DNA of 64,000 nt from Stenotrophomonas sp. Marseille-Q4652 (GTDB taxonomy: Bacteria; Pseudomonadota; Gammaproteobacteria; Xanthomonadales; Xanthomonadaceae). Below are positions 28,623 through 39,600 of the stretch, in pieces (position 1 is the first letter of the stretch; each line of letters opens with the position of its first letter). Location of the stretch: NCBI RefSeq assembly GCF_916618915.1, contig NZ_CAKAKE010000001.1, positions 2,959,001 through 3,023,000 on the forward strand, written 5' to 3'. Under the pieces are notes generated by a model. That model was not told the DNA's origin and did no database searches. It saw nothing but the letters and a program-made list of their open reading frames with translations. Both the position numbers and the translations under genes were made by a program.

Positions 28623-28910
28623 ATGAGCATCAAGCCGCTTCACGACCGCGTTGTGGTCAAGCCGATCGAAGCTGACGAAATCTCCGCGGGCGGCATCGTG
28701 ATTCCGGATTCCGCAAAGGAAAAGTCCACCAAGGGTGAAGTCGTGGCAGTGGGCCCGGGCAAGCCGCTGGACAACGGCAGCGTTCGTGCGCCGTCGCTGA
28801 AGGTCGGTGACAAGGTCATCTACGGCCAGTACGCCGGTTCGACCTACAAGGCCGAAGGCGTCGAGTACAAGGTCCTGCGCGAAGACGACGTGCTCGCCGT
28901 CATCGGCTGA
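28623..28910 (+). CDS. groES: Co-chaperonin GroES
   Basis: A 95-residue 10-kDa chaperonin of normal length, beginning [19 protein letters not shown], with the mobile loop [20 protein letters not shown] and the roof/barrel segment [15 protein letters not shown]. It caps the GroEL ring. The ribosome site AAGAGG lies 7-8 bases before ATG. groEL follows 55 bp downstream. Codon use is strongly biased to preferred codons, as expected for an abundant protein. Confidence 0.99.
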   Translation: MSIKPLHDRVVVKPIEADEISAGGIVIPDSAKEKSTKGEVVAVGPGKPLDNGSVRAPSLKVGDKVIYGQYAGSTYKAEGVEYKVLREDDVLAVIG

Positions 28911-28959
28911 GCCACCGCGCGACCTGCTTTCCCAAAGACCAAATTCCCAATTGAGGTAA

Positions 28960-30612
<1,653 letters not shown>

Positions 30613-30648
30613 GTCCTCCCGCAGCCACCGCTGCCTGGGCTGTACGGA

Positions 30649-30675
30649 AAACCCCGCCGCAAGGCGGGGTTTTTC
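30649..30675 (+). terminator. Intrinsic terminator of groESL
   Basis: ACCCCGCC (30651-30658), GCAA loop, GGCGGGGT (30663-30670), then TTTTTCTTT. It lies 39 bp after the groEL stop. Confidence 0.95.
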
Positions 30676-31212
30676 TTTGCGCGCTGCCTTGTGGCTGCCT
30701 GCATGCGTCGCTAGGCTCGCTGCCCATGCCTGGTTCTTCCGCAGCCACCGCACCGATATCGGGCGGCTGGTGCTGGACCTGGCCGAGCTTGCCTGCCCCG
30801 GTTACGCCCGCGGCGCGGAAATGCTGGGCGACCTCAGCGAGAGGGACAGCAATGACGACAGCGCATGGGAGATGACCATGCGCGTGCCGATGCGTTTCAA
30901 CCGTCTGGTGCAGCGGCGCCCGTGGCTGTGCATACCGCCGGGAAAGCCTTCGGCGACGCCCCCCGCGAACGGCCGGCAGGTGTACCTGATGTTCTTCGGA
31001 TCCGCCCGAGCCTTGCCGTCGAGGTGCCCGTGCGGTGGCTCGCCGGAACCGCTGCGGTTCCCGCGCGCGGGATCCGGCCCGCGCCCCTTCTTGGCGGCCC
31101 AATACGTGATCGCGCCAGCGAAAGCGCAGGCCCGGGGTCAATTGTGCGCAGCGGTGGCCGATACCGCAGCGGGGCTTCCGTCCCGTCTCCCCCTTTCCGG
31201 AAATCGCCGTAC
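30676..31212. other. Long region without a recognised gene
   Basis: About 540 bp between the groESL terminator and the frameshifted outer-membrane protein. One long open frame crosses it on the plus strand (a stretch around 30720-30960 reads RTDIGRLVLDLAELACPG and VPMRFNRLVQRRPW), but it begins inside groEL in a wrong frame, has no ribosome site and matches no family I know. It may be a decayed gene. The promoter of the downstream gene should lie in its last 100 bp. Confidence 0.45.
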
Positions 31213-31868
31213 ATGTTCAAGCACAAACTGGCTCTCCTGGCCGTGGCCCTGCCGGCGATCCTGACCGCTCCCGCCGCCCTGGCCGCCGACGACTCAGCAC
31301 CGGTGCCGGTGCTTCCACCCTCGGCTACGGCGTGGACCTCAACGCCCGCCTGGGCGAGCGCTTCTCTGCCACCGTCGGCTACAGCAAGTTCGACATCGAT
31401 GGCGATGAGGAAACCGACGAGGTCCGTTACGACGGTGACGTGAAGTTCTCCAACACCACCGTCAAGCTCAACTGGCATCCGTTTGCCGGCGGCTTCCACG
31501 TGGCCGTCGGTGCAGTGATCGGCGACATCAACGCCGTGGTGACCGGCTCGCCGCGCGCCGGCGGCAGCTACGAGTTCAACGGCGTCACCTACAGCGCGCA
31601 GGACGTCGGCACGCTGACCGGTCGCGTCGAGATCAAGGACAGTGTCGCCCCGTACGCGGGCATCGGGTTCCGCTCGCGCGGCAAGCTCGGCCTGTACGTC
31701 GACTCGGGCGTGGTCGCGGCCAAGACCTCGGTGCAGCTCTCGGCCACCGGCCTGGCCAACGACCCGCGCTTCCTGGCCGACCTGGAAGCCGAACGCCGCG
31801 AGCTGGAGGACAGCGTCGACCTGGACCTGTACCCGTTGCTGGGCGCGGGCCTGGTCTACCGCTTCTGA
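31213..31868 (+). pseudogene. Small outer-membrane beta-barrel protein with a -1 frameshift
   Basis: The signal peptide MFKHKLALLAVALPAILTAP...ALA starts at 31213 but leaves its frame after ADDS. Restoring one base near 31293 gives STGAGASTLGYGVDLNARLG and continues to 31868 with alternating hydrophobic strands (FSATVGYSKFDIDG, NTTVKLNWHPFAGGFHVAVG) and the terminal phenylalanine (VYRF) expected of an outer-membrane barrel. The repaired protein would have about 218 residues, fitting an eight-stranded barrel. As read, the export signal is disconnected from the barrel. Real inactivation or a sequencing deletion cannot be told apart here. Confidence 0.75.
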
Positions 31869-32025
31869 TAGACGCGTGGGTGATGGCTGGCGTCGGCCAT
31901 CGCCTCGCGCGTACCACGGACCACCAGCGCAGCCGGCGGCTTCTTCCCGCTCCGCGTAGCCACGGCGATGCGGTTGCCAATGAAACTGTCGCACTGCACA
32001 AAAAGCCGTGGTATCACTACGTCCC

Positions 32026-32106
32026 ATGACCGCAACCCGCGCCAGCTTTTACTTCTGGTACTACTTTATGAAGCCGCTGGCGGAGGAAGGATTGCGCTCA
32101 CCCTGA
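32026..32106 (+). CDS. aroG leader peptide with seven consecutive aromatic residues
   Basis: A 26-residue ORF reading MTATRASFYFWYYFMKPLAE and a short tail, ending at TGA. The run Phe-Tyr-Phe-Trp-Tyr-Tyr-Phe is far beyond chance and includes all three aromatic amino acids. It lies just upstream of overlapping RNA structures and the DAHP synthase gene, so ribosome stalling on scarce aminoacyl-tRNA(Phe, Tyr, Trp) would control transcription into aroG. No strong ribosome site is visible immediately before ATG. Confidence 0.85.
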   Translation: MTATRASFYFWYYFMKPLAEEGLRSP

Positions 32107-32160
32107 AGAAGCTTTCAGACGCACTCCCGAAAAGCCGCCAGCGAACCTGGCGGCTTTTTT
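32073..32160 (+). promoter_or_regulatory. Transcription attenuator of aroG
   Basis: The terminator is AAAAGCCGCCAG (32130-32141), loop CGAAC, CTGGCGGCTTTT (32147-32158) and further T. Upstream, CTGGCGG at 32077-32083, within the leader-peptide frame just after the aromatic codons, repeats the terminator's right arm exactly, so it can pair with CCGCCAG (32135-32141) as an antiterminator. Terminator and antiterminator are mutually exclusive, and a ribosome stalled on the aromatic codons should shift the balance; the detailed switching order needs folding to settle. Confidence 0.8.
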
Positions 32161-32203
32161 CATGCCGCCTCGCTGGGGCCCAGACACGAACAGGAACACC
32201 CAC

Positions 32204-33277
32204 ATGGCCCCCCACACCGACGACCTCCGCATCCGCAACCTCGAACCGCTGACCCCGCCAGCCGAACTGCTGGCACTGCTGCCCTGCGACGAGCAGGCCT
32301 CGCAGACCGTGGCCGGCGCCCGCGCCGCCCTGCACGACATCCTGCACGGCCGCGATGACCGCCTGGCCGTGGTGATCGGCCCGTGCTCGATCCACGATCC
32401 GGTCGCGGCGATGGAATACGCCCAGCGCCTGCGTCCGTTGCGCGAGGAGCTGGGCGATGCGCTGGAGATCGTGATGCGCGTGTACTTCGAGAAGCCGCGC
32501 ACCACCGTCGGCTGGAAGGGGCTGATCAACGATCCCGACCTGGACGGCAGCTTCAACATCAACAAGGGCCTGCGCATCGCCCGTGGCCTGCTGCGCGACA
32601 TCAACAGGCTCGGCCTGCCGGCGGGCGTGGAATTCCTCGACGTGATCAGCCCGCAGTACATCGCCGACCTGGTGGCCTGGGGCGCGATCGGCGCGCGCAC
32701 CACCGAAAGCCAGGTGCACCGCGAGCTGGCCTCGGGCCTGTCGTGCCCGGTCGGCTTCAAGAACGGCACTGGCGGTGACATCAAGATCGCTGCCGACGCG
32801 GTGGGTGCGGCCTCGCATCCGCACCATTTCCTCTCCGTGACCAAGCAGGGCGGCACCGCCATCGTCTCCACTGCCGGCAATCCGGATTGCCACGTGATCC
32901 TGCGCGGCGGCAAGGCGCCCAATTTCGATGCGGCCAGCGTGCAGGAGGCCTGCGCGGTGCTGGAAAAGTCGCAGCTGGCGCCGCGCCTGATGATCGATGC
33001 CAGCCACGCCAACTCGGCCAAGAAGCCGGAAAACCAGCCGGCGGTGGTCGATGATATTGCCGCGCAGCTGCGCGCCGGCGAGCAGCGCATCGTCGGGGTG
33101 ATGGTCGAAAGCCACCTGGTTGCCGGCCGCCAGGACCTGGTCGAGGGCCAGCCTCTGGTCTACGGCCAGTCCATCACCGATGGCTGCATCGACTGGGACA
33201 GCTCGGTGCAGGTGCTGCGCGCGCTGGCCGATGCGGTGCGCGCGCGCCGCCAGCAGGCGCTGGAGCAGGCCGCCTGA
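32204..33277 (+). CDS. aroG: 3-deoxy-7-phosphoheptulonate synthase, class I
   Basis: A 357-residue DAHP synthase joining PEP and erythrose 4-phosphate, the first step of aromatic amino-acid synthesis. Visible are [57 protein letters not shown] and [15 protein letters not shown], with the metal ligands [15 protein letters not shown] and later ESHL. The start [13 protein letters not shown] was preferred to an in-frame ATG 42 bp upstream that falls in the terminator. Regulation by an aromatic leader peptide is evident; allosteric type (Phe, Tyr or Trp) is not clear. Confidence 0.96.
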   Translation: MAPHTDDLRIRNLEPLTPPAELLALLPCDEQASQTVAGARAALHDILHGRDDRLAVVIGPCSIHDPVAAMEYAQRLRPLREELGDALEIVMRVYFEKPRTTVGWKGLINDPDLDGSFNINKGLRIARGLLRDINRLGLPAGVEFLDVISPQYIADLVAWGAIGARTTESQVHRELASGLSCPVGFKNGTGGDIKIAADAVGAASHPHHFLSVTKQGGTAIVSTAGNPDCHVILRGGKAPNFDAASVQEACAVLEKSQLAPRLMIDASHANSAKKPENQPAVVDDIAAQLRAGEQRIVGVMVESHLVAGRQDLVEGQPLVYGQSITDGCIDWDSSVQVLRALADAVRARRQQALEQAA

Positions 33278-33294
33278 TCGCGGGGGCGGCGATA

Positions 33295-33579
33295 ATGGGC
33301 GGCATGGATGCCGCTCCCGCCCGCTGGTTCCTCTACCTGCTCGAATGCCGCAACGGCAGCTACTACGCCGGCATCAGCACCGACGTGCAGGCGCGCTTCG
33401 CCGCGCACCTGGCCGGCAAGGGCGCGCGCTACACCCGCGCTAACCCGCCGCTGCGGGTGCTGGCCAGCCGCGAATTTCCTGATCGCGCCAGCGCCTCGCG
33501 CGCCGAGTGGCAGCTCAAGCAGCTGCCACGCCACCGCAAGCTGGCGTTCCTGGCCGATCCAGCTCAGCCGGCCGCCTGA
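33295..33579 (+). CDS. GIY-YIG nuclease-fold protein, YhbQ/UPF0213-like
   Basis: A 94-residue single-domain GIY-YIG protein: [18 protein letters not shown] carries the LYLLxC...YYAGI version of the motif, and [18 protein letters not shown] the glutamate and basic residues. Small members of this family have unsettled roles (possible DNA repair or nickase activity). Another ATG nine bases downstream is an equally possible start. It lies 17 bp after aroG and may be cotranscribed. Confidence 0.85.
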   Translation: MGGMDAAPARWFLYLLECRNGSYYAGISTDVQARFAAHLAGKGARYTRANPPLRVLASREFPDRASASRAEWQLKQLPRHRKLAFLADPAQPAA

Positions 33580-33923
33580 GCCTGGCGGAACTGTTCAAAC
33601 GAGGCCAGCGCGTTGGCCGCGTACATCAACGACGGGCCGCCGCCCATGTAGACCGCCACGCCGAGCATTTCCTGCAGCTCGGCCTCGCTGGTGCCCATCT
33701 GCACCAGCGCCTTGGTGTGGAAGCCGATGCAGCCGTCGCAGCGCTGCGCCACGCCGATGGCCAGCGCGATCAGCTCCTTGGTTTTGGCGTCCAGCGCGCC
33801 CGGCGCCATTGCTGCGCGGCTGAGTGCGCCGAATCCCTTCATGACCTCGCCCCGGCCGGCGCGCAGCGGCGCCAGGTGGCTGGAGATCGAAGCGGTGAGT
33901 TCGAGGAAGGAGGGCATTGCCAT
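33564..33923 (-). CDS. Carboxymuconolactone decarboxylase/AhpD-like protein
   Basis: A 119-residue CMD-family protein with the AhpD-type redox motif [17 protein letters not shown] (CxxC followed by His) and the family helix [11 protein letters not shown]. Such proteins act as alkylhydroperoxidases or thiol oxidoreductases. The start at MAMPSFLEL has GGAG upstream; a longer frame begins in the operator region. It is divergent from an ArsR-type regulator and a rhodanese, which suggests a role in sulfur or peroxide stress. It overlaps the GIY-YIG gene end by 16 bases, convergently. Confidence 0.85.
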   Translation of the reverse strand: MAMPSFLELTASISSHLAPLRAGRGEVMKGFGALSRAAMAPGALDAKTKELIALAIGVAQRCDGCIGFHTKALVQMGTSEAELQEMLGVAVYMGGGPSLMYAANALASFEQFRQAQAAG

Positions 33924-33945
33924 GGAGGTGCTCCGTTTTTGGTTT

Positions 33946-33983
33946 AGAAACATCTAAATTAGATTGTGCTAAATTTAAGCCCA
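33946..33983. promoter_or_regulatory. Probable ArsR-type operator between the divergent genes
   Basis: The palindrome ATCTAA-A-TTAGAT (33952-33964) overlaps TTTAG...CTAAA on its left, and a further CTAAATTTA lies at 33970-33978. The AT-rich, repeated CTAAA/TTTAG boxes in a 97-bp intergenic region next to an ArsR-family gene are what self-regulating operators of this family look like. Confidence 0.6.
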
Positions 33984-34020
33984 TGGCAAGAACGACCCAT
34001 GACAAGAGCTGGGGGGATTG

Positions 34021-34326
34021 ATGGATGCACGTGATCGCGCCTTCCTGCGCGAAGGCGCCGGCCAGGCCGCCGCGCTGCTGCGCGCGGTGGGCAACGAGAA
34101 CCGGCTGCTGGTGCTGTGCCTGCTGATCGAGCACGGCGAGCTGAGCGTGGGCCAGCTGCTGGAGCACCTGGAACTGAGCCCGTCCGCCCTGTCCCAGCAC
34201 CTGGCGCGCATGCGCGAGGAAGGCCTGGTGGCGAACCGCCGCGAGGCGCAGACCCTGTACTACCGGATCGACGATCCGGCCGTGGTCACGCTGGTGACCA
34301 GCCTGAAGAAGATTTTCTGCCCGTGA
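34021..34326 (+). CDS. ArsR-family regulator, YgaV/BigR-like
   Basis: A 101-residue winged-helix repressor with HTH LSVGQLLEHLELSPSALSQHLARMREEGLV and the wing RREAQTLYYRID. Cysteine is present at the wall helix end (LLVLCLL) and at the C-terminus (IFCP), a pair that resembles the redox/persulfide-sensing BigR/YgaV type rather than metal sensors. A TTG one codon earlier is also possible; ATG has GGGGGGA at a good distance. It is coupled through GTGA to the rhodanese gene, the same arrangement as ygaV-ygaP in E. coli. Confidence 0.85.
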   Translation: MDARDRAFLREGAGQAAALLRAVGNENRLLVLCLLIEHGELSVGQLLEHLELSPSALSQHLARMREEGLVANRREAQTLYYRIDDPAVVTLVTSLKKIFCP

Positions 34327-34856
34327 GCGCAAAGACAATGGAAAAGATGGATCCCCGCGCCGCGCAGGCGCTGATCGCAGAGGGTGCGCTGCTGGTCGAC
34401 ATCCGCGAGGCGGACGAGCACGCGCGCGAACACATTGCCGGTGCGCGCTGCGTGCCGCTGTCGCAACTGCAGGCCGGCACCGCGACGCTGCCTGCGTCCA
34501 GTTGCGTGGTGTTCCACTGCGCCAGCGGCATGCGTACCCAGGCCAATGCGGCCCTGCTTGAACGTTGTCGCGGCGGGGCAAGGGCGATAGTGCTCGACGG
34601 CGGCCTGCAGGCGTGGAAGAACGCGGGCCTGGCCACGGTGGCCGATGCGCGCGCGCCGTTGCCGCTGGTGCGCCAGGTGCAGCTGGCCGCGGGCACGCTC
34701 GCGCTGGCCGGCGCGGTGCTCGGCGCGACCGTGTCGCCTTGGTTCCACCTGCTGTCCGGCTTCGTCGGTGCCGGGCTGATGGTGGCCGGCGCCACCGGTT
34801 TCTGCGGCATGGCCAGGCTGCTGCTGAAGATGCCCTGGAACCGCCAGGCCGCCTGA
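34323..34856 (+). CDS. Membrane-bound rhodanese, YgaP-like
   Basis: A 177-residue protein with an N-terminal rhodanese domain (active-site loop HCASGMRTQ with catalytic Cys) and a C-terminal DUF2892-type pair of membrane helices ([20 protein letters not shown] and [17 protein letters not shown]). This layout matches YgaP, a membrane sulfurtransferase. The GTG start overlaps the ArsR stop (GTGA); an internal ATG at 34338 is an alternative. Function: handling of sulfane sulfur or thiosulfate under control of the upstream regulator. A strong terminator follows. Confidence 0.88.
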   Translation: MSAKTMEKMDPRAAQALIAEGALLVDIREADEHAREHIAGARCVPLSQLQAGTATLPASSCVVFHCASGMRTQANAALLERCRGGARAIVLDGGLQAWKNAGLATVADARAPLPLVRQVQLAAGTLALAGAVLGATVSPWFHLLSGFVGAGLMVAGATGFCGMARLLLKMPWNRQAA

Positions 34857-34873
34857 GCGTCACCGCTCCGGCA

Positions 34874-34906
34874 ACAAAAAAGCCCGGGAATTCCCGGGCT
34901 TTTCAT
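34874..34906. terminator. Bidirectional intrinsic terminator
   Basis: AAAAAAGCCCGGGAA/TTCCCGGGCTTTT: perfect palindrome AGCCCGGGAATTCCCGGGCT at 34881-34900 with flanking A- and T-runs. It ends the rhodanese transcript and the convergent CoA-transferase gene. Confidence 0.93.
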
Positions 34907-34923
34907 TCCTGCATGCGGCAGGC

Positions 34924-36438
34924 TCAGGCCTTCATCGTGCCGTGGTCCAGCCAGCGCTGGTGCCAGGACAGGGCTTCGGGCAGCAGGTGCGGGGTGTGCT
35001 TGCCGTAGCTGTCGCGGCTGGCGCGGTCGAAGTAGTCCTGCAGCTGCGGACGGAAGTCCGGATGCGCGCACTTGTCGATCAGCACCTGCGCACGCTTGCG
35101 CGGCGGCAGGCCACGCAGGTCGGCCAGGCCCTGCTCGGTGACAATGATCGCCACGTCGTGCTCGGTGTGGTCGACGTGGCTGACCATCGGCACGATCGCC
35201 GAGATGGTGCCGTTCTTGGCCGTGGACGGGCTCAGGAAGGTCGACAGGAAACCGTTGCGGGCGAAGTCACCCGAACCGCCGATGCCATTCATGATCCGCG
35301 TGCCCATGACGTGGGTGGAGTTGACGTTGCCGTACAGGTCCACCTCGATCATCCCGTTCATGCCGATGCAGCCCAGGCGGCGCACCAGTTCCGGATGGTT
35401 GGAGATCTCCTGCGTGCGCATGATGATGCGCTCGCGGTAGAAGTCGATGTTGTTCTTGAACTCCTCGTTGGCCTGCGGGCTGAGCGCAAAACCGGTGCAC
35501 GAGGCATAGCTCAGCACGCCGCTCCTGAGCAGGTCGAGCATGCCGTCCTGGATCACCTCGGTGAAGGCGGTCAGGTCCTGGAAGCCGCTGCGCGCCAGGC
35601 CGGCGAGCACGGCGTTGGGGATGTTGCCCACGCCAGACTGCAGCGGCAGCAGGTTCTTCGGCAGGCGGCCCCTGTCCACCTCGTGCTTGAGGAAGTCGAT
35701 CAGGTGGCCGGCGATCATCTCGCTGGCGGCATCGGCCGGGGTGAACGGGCTGTTGCGGTCCGGGCCGTGGGTGCGCACCACGGCCACGATCTTGTCCGGA
35801 TCGCAGCGCAGCGCGGTCTCGCCGATGCGGTCGCCGGCGCTTTCCAGCGGGATCGGCTTGCGGAACGGCGGCAGCGCGGTGCCGTAGTAGATGTCGTGCA
35901 TGCCGTCCACGCCGGCCGGCTGCCAGTCGTTGACCTCGACGATCACCTTCCTGGCCAGATCCAGCCAGGTCTTGTTGTTGCCCACCGAGGTGGAGGGCAC
36001 CAGCGAGCCGTCCTCGCGGATCGCCGAGACCTCGACCACCGCGGTGTCGATGTCGCCGTAGAAGCCAAACCACACGTGCTGGGCAACGTGGCTCAGGTGG
36101 ATGTCGATGTAGTCCAGCTTGCCCTCGTTGATGCGGTTGCGCGCATCCGGGTCGCTCTGGAACGGCATGCGCATGGCGATGCCATCGGCCTTGGCCAGCG
36201 CGCCGTCCAGTTCCGGGGCGGTGGAGGCGCCGGTCAGCAGCTTGATCTGGAAGTGCTCGCCGCGGCCGTGCGCCGCCTCGATGTGCCTGGCCAGCGCCAT
36301 CGGTACCGCCTTGGGGTAACCGGACCCGGTGAAGCCGCTCATGGCGACGGTCTCGCCGGGCTGGATCAGCGCGGCGGCGGCCTCCGCGGAGACGACGCGG
36401 TCCCGCAGGCGTGCGTTGGCAATGCGATCGACGGACAT
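34924..36438 (-). CDS. Acetyl-CoA hydrolase/succinyl-CoA:acetate CoA-transferase family
   Basis: A 504-residue class I CoA-transferase. The catalytic glutamate is expected in [14 protein letters not shown], and [20 protein letters not shown] and [12 protein letters not shown] are the oxyanion and glycine-rich loops seen in AarC-type enzymes. Length fits succinyl-CoA:acetate CoA-transferase or acetyl-CoA hydrolase (Ach1); sequence alone does not separate them. It probably handles acetate or propionate overflow. The gene stands alone. Confidence 0.9.
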   Translation of the reverse strand: MSVDRIANARLRDRVVSAEAAAALIQPGETVAMSGFTGSGYPKAVPMALARHIEAAHGRGEHFQIKLLTGASTAPELDGALAKADGIAMRMPFQSDPDARNRINEGKLDYIDIHLSHVAQHVWFGFYGDIDTAVVEVSAIREDGSLVPSTSVGNNKTWLDLARKVIVEVNDWQPAGVDGMHDIYYGTALPPFRKPIPLESAGDRIGETALRCDPDKIVAVVRTHGPDRNSPFTPADAASEMIAGHLIDFLKHEVDRGRLPKNLLPLQSGVGNIPNAVLAGLARSGFQDLTAFTEVIQDGMLDLLRSGVLSYASCTGFALSPQANEEFKNNIDFYRERIIMRTQEISNHPELVRRLGCIGMNGMIEVDLYGNVNSTHVMGTRIMNGIGGSGDFARNGFLSTFLSPSTAKNGTISAIVPMVSHVDHTEHDVAIIVTEQGLADLRGLPPRKRAQVLIDKCAHPDFRPQLQDYFDRASRDSYGKHTPHLLPEALSWHQRWLDHGTMKA

Positions 36439-36732
36439 GACGACAGGTACTTCGTGGGGGAATGGTCAATTATCGGCCATCCCGCCCGGGTCCGTGTTCT
36501 ACCTTGGTGGGATGGATTTCCGCGCCCGGATGGTATCCATACCCGCCGGTTCTGTTTTGCACTGCAGCGTGCATGTTTCCCGATCAACCCGCACGATCGC
36601 CCTGCATCCCGACGTGGGGGAGGGAGCAAAGCCCGCTGGCAGTTCGCTGCAAGCGGGCTTTTTTATTGCCTGATCGCCGGCGTTCGGCGTGATTGGCGCG
36701 CCGTGCGTCGCCGTCGGATGCCAGAATTCGGC
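36439..36732. other. Divergent intergenic region with an orphan terminator
   Basis: About 290 bp between the start of the CoA-transferase gene (minus) and glnE (plus). No ORF is convincing. A strong intrinsic terminator at 36628-36665 has no gene upstream of it on its strand, so a short RNA may be made from this region. Confidence 0.55.
36628..36665 (+). terminator. Orphan intrinsic terminator upstream of glnE
   Basis: AAAGCCCGCT (36628-36637), an inner loop containing GCAG/CTGC-like pairing, AGCGGGCTTT (36652-36661) and further T. It is in plus orientation between divergent starts, so it could end a small RNA or attenuate glnE. Confidence 0.85.
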
Positions 36733-39558
36733 ATGGTCAATGCCCCCGCCCCCTTGCCCGAAACCCTCTCCCCGCTGGTCGACCGCGCCTTCGCGCGGCT
36801 GCGCTTGGCCAACGCCGACACGGACCACTGGCCACCGGCGCCCGAAGTCGAAGCGGTGATCCGCCAGCTGGCCGTGGCCAGCGACTTCGCCATCGACACC
36901 CTGTGCCGGCAGCCGGCGCTGCTGGCCGTACTGGCCCAGCCGGATCCACCGCCCCTGCCGCTACCCGTGCTCGACCCGCTCCAGCCCAGCGCCTGGCAGG
37001 CCCAGCTGCGCCGCTACCGGGCCGCGGCCTCGGCCCGGCTGGTCTGGCGCGACCTCACCGGCCTGGACGATGTCGACGCCACCCTGGCCGGGGCCACGAC
37101 CCTGGCCGAGGACTGCCTGCGCCTGGCCCTGGAAGCGCTCGAGGCCGAATTCGCCCAGCGCCACGGCGTGGTCCGCGCCGAGGACGGCAGCGTGCAGCGG
37201 CTGGTGGTGTTCGGGCTGGGCAAGCTCGGCGGTGGCGAGCTGAACTTCTCCTCCGACGTGGACCTGGTCTACGCCTACCCGCAGGGCGGCGAGTCCGACG
37301 GCAAGCGCCCGCTGGCGGCCGAGGAATACTTTGCCCGGCTCGGCCAGCGCCTGGCCGGGCTGCTGGACGAAACCACCGCCGACGGCTTCTGCCACCGCGT
37401 GGACCTGCGCCTGCGCCCGTTCGGCACTGCCGGCCGCATTGCCCTGTCCTTTGCCGGCATGGACCAGTACTTCCAGCGTGAGGGCCGCGACTGGGAGCGT
37501 TATGCCTGGCAGAAGGCGCGCGCGGTGGCCGGCGACATCGCCGCCGGCGAGGCCTGGCTGCAGACCCTGCGCCCGTTCGTCTACCGCCGCTACCTGGATT
37601 TCACCGCGCTCGATGGCCTGCGCGAGATGAAGGCGGCCATCGCCGCGGAGGTCGCGCGCAGCGACCGCTTCGACGACATCAAGCGCGGCCCGGGCGGCAT
37701 CCGCGAGATCGAATTCCTGGCCCAGGCGCTGCAGCTGATCCGCGGTGGTCGCGAACCGGCGCTGCGCGAACGTCGCCTGCTGCCGGCCCTGCGCGCGCTG
37801 GTGGAGGCCGACCAGATCGCACCCGCCGACGGCAAGGCGCTGGTCGATGCCTACCGCTTCCTGCGCCGGCTGGAGAACCGCCTGCAGATGCTGCGCGATG
37901 CGCAGACCCACATGCTGCCCGGCGATCCGCTGGACCGCACCCGCATTGCCGTGGGACTGGGTTATCCGGACTGGGAGGTCCTGCGCGCCGAGGTCGCGGC
38001 CCAGCGCCAGCGCGTGTCCACCGAGTTCGCCGCGCTGCTGGCGCCGCGCAAGGGCCAGGCCGCGCCTGACGCGCTGGCCAACTACTGGCGCGTGCTGCAC
38101 GAAGGCGGGGAAGCCAGCGTGCTGGCCGACGCCGGCTTTGGCGATGCCGCCAGCGCCGACCAGGGGCTGCGTGACTTCGCCCAGTCGCTGGGCGTGCGTT
38201 CGCTGTCCGATGCCGCACGCGCGCGGCTGGACCGGGTGGTGCCGGCACTGCTGCACGCGGCCACCGGCTCGCCGCAGCCCGACGCCGCGCTGCGTCGTGT
38301 GCTCGGCCTGCTGCAGGCGATCATGCGCCGCACCAGCTACCTGGCCCTGCTCGACGAGCAGCCCAGCGCGCTGCAGCGGCTGGTCAACGTGCTGGCGCGC
38401 AGCGCGCTGCTGTCCGAACGGCTGGTCGCCTATCCGCTGCTGCTGGACGAACTGCTCGACACCCGCGTCGCCGGGCCGCTGCCCGAAGCCGATGACATGC
38501 GCCAGGCCTGTACCGCGGCGCTGGCCATCGACGATCCGGAAGCCGCGCTGCGCGTGCTCAACGAAACCCGGCTCGCCTTGAGCTTCCGCATGGCGCTGGC
38601 CGTGCACGATGGCCGCCAGCACGCGGTGGACAGCACCCGCCAGCTCGCGCAGCTGGCCGAGGCGGTGGTGCGGACGGTGCTGGAGATGGCGTGCAGCGAG
38701 GTCGTGGCCGCGCACGGCCAGGTGCCGGGCGGGCGCTTTGCGATCATCGGTTACGGCAGCCTCGGTGGGCTGGAGCTGGGCTTCGGCTCGGACCTGGACC
38801 TGGTGTTCCTGTACGACCACCCGGCCGGGATAGAGGCTTCCGATGGTCCACGACCCCTGGAGAGCGGACGCTGGTTCGCGCGTCTGGCACAGAAGGTGAT
38901 GGCCCTGCTCGGCGCGGTCACCGCCGCCGGCCGCCTGTACGACATCGACGTGCGCCTGCGCCCCGATGGCGGCAAGGGCGCGCTGGTGTCCTCGCTGGCC
39001 AGCTACACCGAGTACCAGCGCGAGCGTGCCTGGACCTGGGAACACCAGGCCTTGGTGCGCGCGCGTGGCGTGGCCGGCGATGACAGCCTGCTGGCCGACT
39101 TCGAGCGCGTGCGTGCCGGCACCCTGGGCCGGGCGCGCGACCGCGACACGCTGTACGCGGATGTGATCAGGATGCGCGGGCGCATGCGCGCCGAACTGGA
39201 CCGCAGCGACGCGGCGCGGCTGGACCTCAAGCAGGGCGATGGCGGCCTGGTCGACCTGGAGTTCCTGCTGCAGACCGGCGTGCTGGAGCGCGCGGTCGAG
39301 GTGCCGGAACTCCTGCAGCCGCGCGACACGCCTTCGCTGATCGATGCGCTGGCCGCGGCCGGCTGGCTGCCGGCCGATACCGCCAAAGCCCTGCACGCCG
39401 CCCATGCCGAGCTGGTCGACGTCGGCCTGGCCTGCACCCTGGACCGGCGTCCGCGGTTGGCCACGCCAACCCCGGCACTGGAAGCGGCCTGTGCGGCGAT
39501 CCGCAGCGCCACGGTTGCCCGCGGCCTGCCGTTCGAGCCGGGCAGGCAGGCGAACTGA
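36733..39558 (+). CDS. glnE: Bifunctional glutamine synthetase adenylyltransferase/deadenylase
   Basis: A 941-residue GlnE. It contains two nucleotidyltransferase domains: [20 protein letters not shown] in the N-terminal (deadenylating) half and [20 protein letters not shown] in the C-terminal (adenylating) half, each followed by helical domains with [11 protein letters not shown] and [11 protein letters not shown]. It modifies glutamine synthetase in response to PII and glutamine. The open frame runs far upstream across the CoA-transferase gene; ATG 36733 (or 36718) fits the family. No PII or glnA gene is in the window. Confidence 0.96.
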   Translation: MVNAPAPLPETLSPLVDRAFARLRLANADTDHWPPAPEVEAVIRQLAVASDFAIDTLCRQPALLAVLAQPDPPPLPLPVLDPLQPSAWQAQLRRYRAAASARLVWRDLTGLDDVDATLAGATTLAEDCLRLALEALEAEFAQRHGVVRAEDGSVQRLVVFGLGKLGGGELNFSSDVDLVYAYPQGGESDGKRPLAAEEYFARLGQRLAGLLDETTADGFCHRVDLRLRPFGTAGRIALSFAGMDQYFQREGRDWERYAWQKARAVAGDIAAGEAWLQTLRPFVYRRYLDFTALDGLREMKAAIAAEVARSDRFDDIKRGPGGIREIEFLAQALQLIRGGREPALRERRLLPALRALVEADQIAPADGKALVDAYRFLRRLENRLQMLRDAQTHMLPGDPLDRTRIAVGLGYPDWEVLRAEVAAQRQRVSTEFAALLAPRKGQAAPDALANYWRVLHEGGEASVLADAGFGDAASADQGLRDFAQSLGVRSLSDAARARLDRVVPALLHAATGSPQPDAALRRVLGLLQAIMRRTSYLALLDEQPSALQRLVNVLARSALLSERLVAYPLLLDELLDTRVAGPLPEADDMRQACTAALAIDDPEAALRVLNETRLALSFRMALAVHDGRQHAVDSTRQLAQLAEAVVRTVLEMACSEVVAAHGQVPGGRFAIIGYGSLGGLELGFGSDLDLVFLYDHPAGIEASDGPRPLESGRWFARLAQKVMALLGAVTAAGRLYDIDVRLRPDGGKGALVSSLASYTEYQRERAWTWEHQALVRARGVAGDDSLLADFERVRAGTLGRARDRDTLYADVIRMRGRMRAELDRSDAARLDLKQGDGGLVDLEFLLQTGVLERAVEVPELLQPRDTPSLIDALAAAGWLPADTAKALHAAHAELVDVGLACTLDRRPRLATPTPALEAACAAIRSATVARGLPFEPGRQAN

Positions 39559-39572
39559 TTGCGAGGGAGGCC

Positions 39573-39594
39573 CGGGCGGCAGGGACGCCGCCCG
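39573..39594. terminator. Hairpin between convergent genes
   Basis: CGGGCGGC (39573-39580), AGGGAC loop, GCCGCCCG (39587-39594). It lies between the convergent glnE and VUT-family genes. There is no T-run, so termination may need Rho. Confidence 0.4.
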
Positions 39595-39600
39595 TGGTCA

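Noticed and set aside
32073..32160. T-box or riboswitch before aroG
   Set aside because: No specifier loop or T-box sequence; the aromatic leader peptide and terminator explain the region.
34942..36732. Very long plus-strand frame running through the CoA-transferase gene into glnE
   Set aside because: The antisense part has no GlnE homology; the CoA-transferase on the other strand is clear, and glnE has its own start at 36733.
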